Below are positions 26,612 to 34,134 of a stretch of DNA of 64,000 bases, one piece after another. The notes under the pieces are model-generated. The model saw nothing but the letters and a program-made list of their open reading frames with translations, ran no database searches and was not told the origin of the DNA. The position numbers were made by a program, and so were the translations under genes. The stretch's first letter is position 1. Every line of letters begins with the position of its first letter. Origin of the DNA: Paracoccaceae bacterium (lineage in GTDB: Bacteria > Pseudomonadota > Alphaproteobacteria > Rhodobacterales > Rhodobacteraceae); NCBI GenBank assembly GCA_014654775.1, contig JACVZW010000073.1, forward strand, positions 148,035 to 212,034. The letters are read 5' to 3'.

Positions 26612-27451
26612 TTAGGCAAGGGCCGCGGCAACCGTGTCAGCCATGGACGTGGTCGGGCGGCCTATCAGGCGCGACAGTGTGCGGCTGTCATCGAAAAGCG
26701 CGCCCTGCCCTGCCTGCACATCGCTGTCGGCAAGGACATGGGCGAAGCCTTCGGGAAGGCCGAAAGACTGCAGGATGCCCGCATAGGTGGCGGGCGGCAG
26801 GTCGTTATAGGGGATCACCTTGCCCGTCTGGCGCGACACCTCGGCGGCGAGGTCGGCATAGCTGTAGCCCGTGTCGCCGGCGAGTTCGTAGGTTTTTCCC
26901 TCATGCCCCTGCCCTGCGGCCGTGGTGGCGATGGCTTCGGCATAATCGGCCCGCGCGGCGGCAGAAAAGCGGCCCTCCCCTGCGGACCCGATCAGCGCGC
27001 CCGCTGCGATGGCCCCGGCGAGGCTACCGGTATGGTTTTCGGTGTACCAGCCGTTGCGCAGGATCGTGAAGGCAAGGCCCGACGCACGGATCGCCTCTTC
27101 CGTCGCCTTGTGATCGGCGGCAAGCAGCATGGGCGAGGTGTCGGCCCGCAAGAGCGAGGTGTAGAGGATACGCCCCACCCCTGCGGCCTTGGCCGCCGCG
27201 ATGACATTGCGGTGCTGGCCCACCCGGTCGTCGAAATCGTTGGAGGAGATGAGGACCAGCGTCGTCACCCCGGCCAATGCGGGGGCAAGGGTTGCGGAGT
27301 TCTTGTAATCGAAAGCGCGGGCTTCGGTGCCAAGATCGGCGGCTTTGGCCGGATCGCGCACCAGTGCGACGGGCGCGTGGCCCCGCGCCTTTAGGGCGGT
27401 GATGGCAAGGCGGCCAAGCTGGCCGGTGGCTCCGGTAAGGGCGAGGGTCAT
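26612..27451 (-). CDS. NmrA-like NAD(P)H:quinone oxidoreductase (QorB/YtfG type)
   Basis: A 279-residue atypical SDR/NmrA-like protein. The N-terminal nucleotide-binding motif TGATGQLG (residues 6-13) and the segment SSNDFDDRVGQH are typical of QOR2-type quinone reductases. It probably reduces quinones with NADPH in the cytoplasm. Its partner is the divergent HxlR-type regulator 100 bp away, the same pairing as ytfG/ytfH (qorB/qorR) in enterobacteria. The shared intergenic region holds palindromic repeats that are good candidates for the regulator's sites. Confidence 0.88.
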   Translation of the reverse strand: MTLALTGATGQLGRLAITALKARGHAPVALVRDPAKAADLGTEARAFDYKNSATLAPALAGVTTLVLISSNDFDDRVGQHRNVIAAAKAAGVGRILYTSLLRADTSPMLLAADHKATEEAIRASGLAFTILRNGWYTENHTGSLAGAIAAGALIGSAGEGRFSAAARADYAEAIATTAAGQGHEGKTYELAGDTGYSYADLAAEVSRQTGKVIPYNDLPPATYAGILQSFGLPEGFAHVLADSDVQAGQGALFDDSRTLSRLIGRPTTSMADTVAAALA

Positions 27452-27491
27452 GTGAGGCTCCTGTTCTGGTTGCCCGGCAGAGATGGCGCCT

Positions 27492-27529
27492 TTACTTACT
27501 AAACGGAAGTACGTACATTTTTGTAAGTA
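27492..27529. promoter_or_regulatory. candidate HxlR-type operator between quinone reductase and its regulator
   Basis: The AT-rich divergent intergenic region has inverted repeats TACTTAC (27493-27499) and GTAAGTA (27523-27529) around a central palindrome GTACGTAC (27509-27516). The spacing and symmetry suit a dimeric winged-helix repressor acting on both promoters. Confidence 0.5.
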
Positions 27530-27552
27530 TCAACTTTTTTCGGATTGCCGCG

Positions 27553-27927
27553 ATGAAGGACCTTCCCCCCCCACCCGGGGATCTTGCGCCGAACGTTCTG
27601 CACCCGCTGTGCCCGTCACGGCAGGTGTTGCAGATGCTGACCAGCCGCTGGGGCGCGCTGATCCTTGTGGCGCTGGCGGGGCGCACATTGCGCTTTTCGC
27701 AGCTGCGGCGGGAGTTGGGGGATGTCAGCGAACGGATGCTGGCCCAGACCCTGCAAGGGCTAGAGGCGCATGGCATGGTCCGGCGGGTGGCCCATGACGT
27801 GGTGCCGCCCCATGTGGAGTATTCCCTGACCTTGATCGGGGACGAGGCGGCGGGTCTGGTGCGCGGTCTTGCCGGATGGGTGGAGCGGCGACTCCCGGAC
27901 ATCCTGTCGGTGGCATCGCAGCGGTGA
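27553..27927 (+). CDS. HxlR/MarR-like winged-helix transcriptional regulator
   Basis: A 124-residue HxlR-family regulator with the typical core: CPSRQVLQMLTSRWGALILVALAGRTLRFSQL... then VSERMLAQTLQGLEAHGMVRR (helix-turn-helix and wing, about residues 20-100). One cysteine (Cys21, in HPLCPSR) near the N-terminus may sense electrophiles or oxidants, as in HypR/QorR relatives. It is divergent from the quinone reductase gene, its likely target. It converges with hflX, with a dispersed repeat between the two. Confidence 0.92.
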   Translation: MKDLPPPPGDLAPNVLHPLCPSRQVLQMLTSRWGALILVALAGRTLRFSQLRRELGDVSERMLAQTLQGLEAHGMVRRVAHDVVPPHVEYSLTLIGDEAAGLVRGLAGWVERRLPDILSVASQR

Positions 27928-27930
27928 CGT

Positions 27931-27982
27931 CGGACCGGGGGCCAGCCCCCGGACCCCCGGAGTATTTCTTGCCAAGATGAAA
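27931..27982 (+). repeat. dispersed GC-hairpin/GGAGTATTT element, copy A
   Basis: A GC-rich inverted-repeat part (CCGGGGGCCAGCCCCCGG) is followed by ACCCCCGGAGTATTTCTTG and CCAAGATGAAA. It lies 4 bp after the HxlR-type gene stop and before the convergent hflX stop. Closely similar sequence occurs at 42246-42307 and a diverged copy at 20998-21068. It could work as a bidirectional transcription end. Confidence 0.65.
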
Positions 27983-27999
27983 GGGGGCAGGCAGCGCGA

Positions 28000-29256
28000 T
28001 CAGCCGAGGTCGCGATAGCGCTTTTCCTGCCGCGCCGTCCAGCGGACGGTTACGGCAAAGCCCGTGTCGGTGGGGGTTTCCGAAAGGACCACGCCTTCGG
28101 CATGCAGCCAAGCGCGGCGGCGGCCATCCGTGAAGGGGACGGCGAGAAGGCGTTCAGTCTTTTCCTCGTCGAAGGCGGCGGAAATGGCGTCGAGAAGGCG
28201 CGGGATGCCCTCTCCCGTCAGGGCCGATACGGGAAAGACACCCTCGCGCGTGGCGGCCTGCACCGTCAGCGCCTCGCGCTGGCTGGCATCGACGAGGTCG
28301 AGCTTGTTCCAGATTTCGAATTGCGCAGTGGCGGGGCCGACGCCGAGGGATTGCAGGATCTCGGCCACGTCGGCGGCCTGTTCGTTCGTTTCCGGATGCG
28401 CGATGTCCCGGACATGGAGGATGAGATCGGCCTCCAGCACCTCTTCCAGCGTGGCGCGGAAGGCGGCGACAAGCTGGGTGGGCAAGTCCGAGATGAAGCC
28501 CACGGTGTCGGACAGGATGATCTTGCGCCCCGAGGGCAGCGTGATGCCCCGCATCGTCGGGTCGAGCGTGGCGAAAAGCATGTCCTTGGCCAGAACCTCG
28601 GCCCCGGTGGCGCGGTTGAAAAGCGTGCTCTTGCCTGCGTTCGTATAGCCCACCAGCGCCACGATGGGAAACGGCACCTTGCGACGGGCGGCACGGTGCA
28701 ACTCGCGCGTCTTGACCACCTTGTCGAGTTGCCGTTTCAGGCGGATCACCTGATCGTCGATGGCGCGGCGGTCGCTTTCGATCTGCGTCTCGCCGGGGCC
28801 GCCGACGAAGCCGAAGCCGCCCCTCTGGCGTTCGAGGTGGGTCCATGCCCGCACAAGCCGAGAGCGTTGATAGCTGAGCGCGGCCAGTTCCACCTGCAGC
28901 ACGCCTTCGCGGGTTCGGGCGCGGTCGGCGAAAATCTCAAGAATGAGGGAGGTGCGGTCGAGCAGCTTCAACCCCCATTCCTTTTCGAGGTTGCGCTGCT
29001 GGATGGGCGAGACGGGGCCGTCGACAAGGACCAGTTCGACCTTCGACTCGGCGAATTTCGCTTTCAGTTCCGCCACCTTGCCCGAGCCGAACAGCATGCC
29101 GGGATGGACACGCGGCAGGCGCACCACCTCGGCCCCCAGAACATCGAGATCGGGCAGAGCAGCGGCAAGGCTGACCGCCTCGGCCAGTCCGTGTTCGGGC
29201 AGGCGCCGCCGACCATCCTGCCGGATGTCGGGATGCAGCACATAGGCGCGAGTCAC
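28000..29256 (-). CDS. hflX: GTPase HflX
   Basis: A protein of at least 418 residues of the HflX family, a ribosome-splitting GTPase active under stress. An N-terminal HflX domain with a helical linker (RGGFGFVGGPGETQIESDRR) is followed by the G domain with G1 ALVGYTNAGKST, G3 DTVGF and G4 NKLD. Position after hfq is conserved. The start is uncertain. The GTG at 29256 has no ribosome binding site, while the frame stays open upstream through a CTG that overlaps the hfq stop codon (29343), which would add 29 residues; no ATG is available in frame. Confidence 0.92.
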   Translation of the reverse strand: MTRAYVLHPDIRQDGRRRLPEHGLAEAVSLAAALPDLDVLGAEVVRLPRVHPGMLFGSGKVAELKAKFAESKVELVLVDGPVSPIQQRNLEKEWGLKLLDRTSLILEIFADRARTREGVLQVELAALSYQRSRLVRAWTHLERQRGGFGFVGGPGETQIESDRRAIDDQVIRLKRQLDKVVKTRELHRAARRKVPFPIVALVGYTNAGKSTLFNRATGAEVLAKDMLFATLDPTMRGITLPSGRKIILSDTVGFISDLPTQLVAAFRATLEEVLEADLILHVRDIAHPETNEQAADVAEILQSLGVGPATAQFEIWNKLDLVDASQREALTVQAATREGVFPVSALTGEGIPRLLDAISAAFDEEKTERLLAVPFTDGRRRAWLHAEGVVLSETPTDTGFAVTVRWTARQEKRYRDLG

Positions 29257-29339
29257 GGGAATCGCGGTGGAACGGTCGCGCGAGTCCCGCCCCTTCAGCA
29301 GGGGGAGATCGGCATCATCCTCTTCCGGTAGCTCGGAAA

Positions 29340-29573
29340 TCAGTCTTCGCCTTCATAAAGATTGATCGGCGCGCCCGGCATGATGGTGGAGATCGCATGC
29401 TTATAGACAAGCTGCGACTGGCCATCGCGGCGCAGGAGAACGCAGAAATTGTCGAACCAGGTGATCACACCCTGCAACTTGACGCCGTTGATCAGGAAAA
29501 TCGTGACGGGAACTTTTGCCTTCCGCACGTGATTGAGAAAAGCATCCTGCAAATTCTGTTTGTCGCCGGCCAT
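29340..29573 (-). CDS. hfq: RNA chaperone Hfq
   Basis: A 77-residue Hfq with Sm1 ([25 protein letters not shown]) and Sm2 ([10 protein letters not shown]) motifs and the short acidic C-terminus usual in alphaproteobacteria. It forms a hexameric ring that pairs sRNAs with mRNAs. It precedes hflX and follows trkH, the common order in this group. The 172-bp upstream gap probably carries its promoter, but I see no clear -10/-35 pair. It is a natural partner for the candidate sRNA at 9311-9385. Confidence 0.98.
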   Translation of the reverse strand: MAGDKQNLQDAFLNHVRKAKVPVTIFLINGVKLQGVITWFDNFCVLLRRDGQSQLVYKHAISTIMPGAPINLYEGED

Positions 29574-29745
29574 TTTTTGACTTTGCCTTTGTTATGGTCT
29601 TGTTCGCGCGGCCGGATTTCCCGCTCCCTCGATCGGGAAAAGTTCCGGCTGGGAAAGTATGTAACGGGATGCAGACAGTTTCCAGCCCAAAAACAGGGTT
29701 CTGGCCACCTGTTACCACCCTGTCACGGGCGACAACCGACCTGGA

Positions 29746-31266
29746 TCAGCGCCGCCAGCCATCCGGGGCAAGCAGGACGAGGATGGCCAGAAGTTCCAAT
29801 CGCCCGACGACCATGGTCACGGCAATGATCGCCTTCGCGGCCATCGAGAGGGGGGCAAGCGCGATAGGCGCAGTCCCGGCCACCTCGGACAGAGGCCCAG
29901 TGGTGCTAAGCGCGCCGAGCGTGAGGATCAGTGCCGGTTCGAAATCGATCCCCGCAAGGGCCAGCGCGGCCACCGCGACGGCGATGGACAGCGCAAAGAG
30001 CATGAAGAAGATCCACGCCAGATAGGCCCCTTCACGGCGCAGGCGACGGGCGGTCTGCCCGGCCCCACCCACCGAATTGGGGTGGATCAGCTTTTCCAGC
30101 TCGCGTTGGCCGTGGCGGAAAAGGGCATAGACGCGCAAGAGCTTCACGCCTCCCGCCGTGGTGGCGATGCCGCCGCCAAAGATGGCCAACCCTGCAAGGA
30201 TAAGGCCGGGCGTTTCCAGCCCCGACCAGTTTCGGGCGGCGACCCAGTCCGCCGATGTGAAGCCCGTGGTGGTGAGGAAGGAGAGCGTCGTGAAAACGGC
30301 GCCCCAAAGCGCGCGCAGCGCGGCCAGTAGGTCGGCCTCCCCTGCCCCAACCCCGACAGCCGCAAGCCAGTGGCGCAGAAAAAGCAGCAGCGGGACGATC
30401 GCCAAAAGGACCAGCGCCAGCCGAAGCTCGGGGTCGCGCCAGAGGCGGGTGTCGCGGTCATGGACCAGGGAGCCCGGCCAGAGGCGGCGCGTGATTCCCG
30501 CGAAAAGCACAAGGAAGATCGCCAATTCGCCATAGAAAGTGCCGCCCTCGACGGGCAGCCCCTCACCCGGGCTGATCCCCGAGGTGGAGACGGTGGACAT
30601 CGCATGGATCAGCGCGGGAAAGTTGGCGTGCCCCGCCATCAACAGCAAGACCCAAAGCGCCAGGGTGACCCCGGCATAGACGGGCAGGATCGTGGCGGCC
30701 TGCTGCGCCACGCGGCGCGCGGGATCGGCGGTTTCGGTGATCTGCGACAGGCCTTCGGCGCCGCGCCCGGGAACCCGGCCCGACAGGACCTCGATCCCGC
30801 CCAGTGTCATCGGCGCGAGGATGGCCACAGCGGCGACGAGGATGAAGAGCCCCCCCATCCAGCCCACCTGCGCCCGCCACAGATGGATAGAGGGCGGCAG
30901 ACGCGCGGGATCGTAAAGGGTCATGCCCGTGGTCGTGAAGGACGAGACCATCTCGAACCACGCATTGACGAGACTGGTGTCGGGCAGCGCCTGCACGAAG
31001 GGAATCGCCATCATCACGGGCAGCACCGCATAGCCTGCGACAAGGGCCATGAGGTTGGCGCGCGCGGGGTTGCGGGCGCGGCGGTTGACGGTGGCCAGAC
31101 CGATCATCGCCGTCAGGATCAACAGGATGATGGCGGCGTAGAAGAAGGCCCGGCCCGTTTCGTGGTCGCGCAGGATCACCGCATGGGCGGCGGGCAGCAG
31201 CATGGACAGCGCCGTGATCCCCATCAGGAGAACGAGCAGCGGCAGTTCCGACAGCCGCCGCAGCAT
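29746..31266 (-). CDS. trkH: Trk-type potassium uptake protein TrkH
   Basis: A 506-residue integral membrane subunit of the Trk potassium uptake system. The four selectivity-filter repeats are visible in order: TTTGMT, STSGIS, TTTGFT and STTGPL. The frame is open much further upstream, but the real start is the ATG at 31266, whose A is shared with the trkA stop codon. This overlap implies translational coupling with TrkA, its cytoplasmic NAD(H)/ATP-binding gate. It belongs to the ntr-trk cluster. Confidence 0.96.
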   Translation of the reverse strand: MLRRLSELPLLVLLMGITALSMLLPAAHAVILRDHETGRAFFYAAIILLILTAMIGLATVNRRARNPARANLMALVAGYAVLPVMMAIPFVQALPDTSLVNAWFEMVSSFTTTGMTLYDPARLPPSIHLWRAQVGWMGGLFILVAAVAILAPMTLGGIEVLSGRVPGRGAEGLSQITETADPARRVAQQAATILPVYAGVTLALWVLLLMAGHANFPALIHAMSTVSTSGISPGEGLPVEGGTFYGELAIFLVLFAGITRRLWPGSLVHDRDTRLWRDPELRLALVLLAIVPLLLFLRHWLAAVGVGAGEADLLAALRALWGAVFTTLSFLTTTGFTSADWVAARNWSGLETPGLILAGLAIFGGGIATTAGGVKLLRVYALFRHGQRELEKLIHPNSVGGAGQTARRLRREGAYLAWIFFMLFALSIAVAVAALALAGIDFEPALILTLGALSTTGPLSEVAGTAPIALAPLSMAAKAIIAVTMVVGRLELLAILVLLAPDGWRR

Positions 31267-32642
31267 CAGAAGAAATCGATCGAGACCTGCAGGAGGCGTT
31301 CGACCTCGCGCACGTCCTTGGCCATGGCGAAGAGGGCGATGATGTCGCCCGATTCGATCCGGGTGTCGCCCGTGGGCTTCACGACCTTGTCTCCCTTCAT
31401 CAATGCGCCGACGAGGACACCTTCGGGAAACTCGATCTCGCGGATCAGGCGGCCGGCGAGGGGCGAGGTGGACAGGACCTGCGCCTCGATCATCTCGGCC
31501 TCGGCATCGCCCAGCGAATAGATCGCCCGCACCTTGCCATGGCGGATGTGGCGCAGAATCGACGAGACGGTGGTGGCACGCGGGTTGATATAGGCGTCGA
31601 TGTCCAAGGGGCCCATCAGCGGCGCAAGCGTCGGATCGTTGACCAAGGCGATGGACATGGGGCAACCTGCCTGCTTGGCGCGGACAGCGACAAGGAGGTT
31701 CGTCTTGTCGTCATCCGTCACGGCAAGGACAGCATCGGCACGGTCGATGGCGGCCTCGAGCAGGATATCCATATCCATCCCGTCGCCATTGAGGACGATG
31801 GTGCGTTCAAGGCTGTCGGCGGCGCGTTCGGCGCGGGCGCGGTTCTTTTCGATGATCTTGGCGCGGACCCGGTCGGTGCGCGCCTCAAGCGCACGCGCCA
31901 CGCCAAGGCCCACATTGCCGCCCCCGATGATGACGACGCGTTCCTGTTTCTTGGTCTGCTTGCCGAAAATCTCCAGCGCGCGGTTCACGTCTTCGGAATG
32001 GGTGAAGACGTAGATCTGATCTTGCGCGAACAGCTGGTCGCCCGGTTCCGGGGCAAAAAGACGGCCGTCGCGGCGCACGCCCACGACAATGGCGCGCAGG
32101 GTGGAGAACAACTCGTTCAACTGCCGCAGCGGCGTGTCCAGAACAGGGCAATCCTCATCCAACTGGATGCCCAGAAGCTGGGCCCGACCCAGCATGAAGC
32201 TTTCGGTGTCGAAGGTGGCGGGCGCGGCAAGGCGCTGCAGCGCGGCCTCGGCCACCTCGCGTTCGGGGCTGATCACCACGTCGATGGGAAGGTGATCGCG
32301 GCGATAGAGATCGGAATAGATCGCATCCAGATAGGATTGCGCCCGCAGGCGGGCGATCTTGCGCGGGATAGAGAAGATGGCATGGGCGACCTCGCAGGCG
32401 ACCATGTTCACCTCATCGGAATGGGTGGCGGCGATGATCATATCGGCATCGCGGGCACCGGCCTTTTCCAGCACGTCGGGGTAAGAGGCGAAGCCCACCA
32501 CCCCTTGCACATCCAGCGTATCCGTGGCCCGGCGCACAAGATCGGCGTTGACGTCGACAAGGGTGACGTCGTTGCGCTCCCCCGACAACTGGCGGGCGAT
32601 CTGCCAACCGACCTGCCCTGCCCCGCAGATGATCACCTTCAT
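31266..32642 (-). CDS. trkA: Trk system potassium transporter regulatory subunit TrkA
   Basis: A 458-residue cytoplasmic protein with two RCK units, each with an N-domain and C-domain. The first begins with GAGQVGWQIARQLS (about residues 7-20), the second with GGGNVGLGVARALE (about residues 235-248). It gates TrkH in response to nucleotides and follows ntrX by 64 bp on the same strand. Location directly downstream of ntrYX is conserved in alphaproteobacteria and links nitrogen sensing with potassium homeostasis. Confidence 0.97.
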   Translation of the reverse strand: MKVIICGAGQVGWQIARQLSGERNDVTLVDVNADLVRRATDTLDVQGVVGFASYPDVLEKAGARDADMIIAATHSDEVNMVACEVAHAIFSIPRKIARLRAQSYLDAIYSDLYRRDHLPIDVVISPEREVAEAALQRLAAPATFDTESFMLGRAQLLGIQLDEDCPVLDTPLRQLNELFSTLRAIVVGVRRDGRLFAPEPGDQLFAQDQIYVFTHSEDVNRALEIFGKQTKKQERVVIIGGGNVGLGVARALEARTDRVRAKIIEKNRARAERAADSLERTIVLNGDGMDMDILLEAAIDRADAVLAVTDDDKTNLLVAVRAKQAGCPMSIALVNDPTLAPLMGPLDIDAYINPRATTVSSILRHIRHGKVRAIYSLGDAEAEMIEAQVLSTSPLAGRLIREIEFPEGVLVGALMKGDKVVKPTGDTRIESGDIIALFAMAKDVREVERLLQVSIDFF

Positions 32643-32706
32643 GCCTGCCTCCGGTTCATCGCCCGCCTTGATTGGCAGATGGGGGGGATCGGGTCAATGG
32701 CGGGGG

Positions 32707-34131
32707 TCAGACCTCTTCGCCCTCGTCCTCGTCCATCTCTTCGTCCAGACGCGCCATGCGCCCCCCGGCCTTGGAGGTGGTGACGACGCCCAGCGATTTC
32801 AGTTTGCGGTGCAGGGCCGAGCGTTCCATCCCAACGAAGCTGGCCGTCCGGCTGATATTGCCGCCGAAACGGTTGATCTGGGTGAGGAGGTATTCGCGTT
32901 CAAAGACCTCGCGCGCCTCGCGCAAGGGCAGGGTCGCCATCGCGCCGCCAAGGACAAGGCGCCCGGTATCGCCTTCGGGGGCATCCTGTCCGGGCAGTTC
33001 GCGCGCCTCGATCGGCCCCGTGCCATCGCCAAGGATCAGGACCCGTTCGATCACGTTGCGCAACTGCCGCACGTTGCCGGGCCAAGACATGGTCTGCAAA
33101 AGAGCCTCCGCCTCGCCCGACAGCGGGCGCTGCGGCAGGCCTTGCGAGCGGTGGAACATGTCGATGAAGTGGCGGGTCAGATCGGGGATGTCCTCGCGGC
33201 GATCCTCCAGACTGGGCACGGCGATCGGAACGACATTGAGGCGATCGTAAAGCTCCTGCCGGAAGCGGCCCGAAGCGATCTCGGTGCGCAGGTCGCGGGT
33301 GGTAGAGGAGATCACGCGCAGGTCGACACGGACCTTGTCGGTGCCTCCGGCCCGGGTGAACTGCTGTTCCACCAGAACGCGCAAAATCTTGGACTGGGTG
33401 CCCACCGGCATGTCAGCCACCTCGTCGAAATAGACGACGCCGCCATGGGCTTGTTCCAGAAGGCCCTTCTCCACCCCGCGTTCCGTGGTTTCGCGGCCAA
33501 AGAGCACCTCTTCCATCCGTTCCGGTTCGATCGTCGCGGAAGAGACAGAGACGAAGGGGGCGCTCGCTCGGTTGGAATGGGCGTGGATAAAGCGGGCGGC
33601 CATTTCCTTGCCCGATCCGGCAGGACCCGTCAGCATCACGCGCCCGTTCGACTTCGTCACCTTTTCCAGCTGTGATTTCAGGGCCTTGAAGGCGGGGCTT
33701 GATCCAAGCATCTCGGCCGAGGTGACGTCCTTGCGGCGCAACTCGCTGTTCTCGCGGCGCAGGCGCGAGGTTTCCATCGCGCGAGATACGACAACCATCA
33801 ACTGATCGATGTTGAAGGGCTTCTCGATGAAGTCATAGGCGCCCTGCTTGATGGCGGCGACGGCTATCTCGATATTGCCATGGCCCGAAATGATCACGAC
33901 CGGCACATCGGGATTGTCGCGCTTGACGGTTTTCAGGATGTCGATGCCGTCCATCCGGCTGTCCTTCAGCCAGATATCGAGGATCATCAGCGCGGGCGGC
34001 TCAGTGTTGATCTCGGCCATGCAATCGTCGGAATTGCCGGCAAGGCGGACGGAGAACCCCTCGTCCTTCAGAATATCGGCGATCAATTCGCGGATGTCTT
34101 TTTCATCATCTACAATCAGGATGCTGCTCAT
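32707..34131 (-). CDS. ntrX: nitrogen assimilation response regulator NtrX
   Basis: A 474-residue response regulator with receiver domain (Asp52 as likely phospho-acceptor; DD at 8-9), an AAA+ module (Walker A GPAGSGKE; Walker B-like VVYFDEVAD) and a C-terminal Fis-type helix-turn-helix (ISRTASFVGMERSALHRKL). The GAFTGA loop needed to contact sigma54 is absent: the region reads LFGRETTERGVEKG. This is normal for NtrX and indicates a sigma70-type mode or repression. It is 3 bp downstream of ntrY. NtrYX regulates nitrogen and redox responses and cell envelope genes in this group. Confidence 0.96.
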   Translation of the reverse strand: MSSILIVDDEKDIRELIADILKDEGFSVRLAGNSDDCMAEINTEPPALMILDIWLKDSRMDGIDILKTVKRDNPDVPVVIISGHGNIEIAVAAIKQGAYDFIEKPFNIDQLMVVVSRAMETSRLRRENSELRRKDVTSAEMLGSSPAFKALKSQLEKVTKSNGRVMLTGPAGSGKEMAARFIHAHSNRASAPFVSVSSATIEPERMEEVLFGRETTERGVEKGLLEQAHGGVVYFDEVADMPVGTQSKILRVLVEQQFTRAGGTDKVRVDLRVISSTTRDLRTEIASGRFRQELYDRLNVVPIAVPSLEDRREDIPDLTRHFIDMFHRSQGLPQRPLSGEAEALLQTMSWPGNVRQLRNVIERVLILGDGTGPIEARELPGQDAPEGDTGRLVLGGAMATLPLREAREVFEREYLLTQINRFGGNISRTASFVGMERSALHRKLKSLGVVTTSKAGGRMARLDEEMDEDEGEEV

Positions 34132-34134
34132 GGT

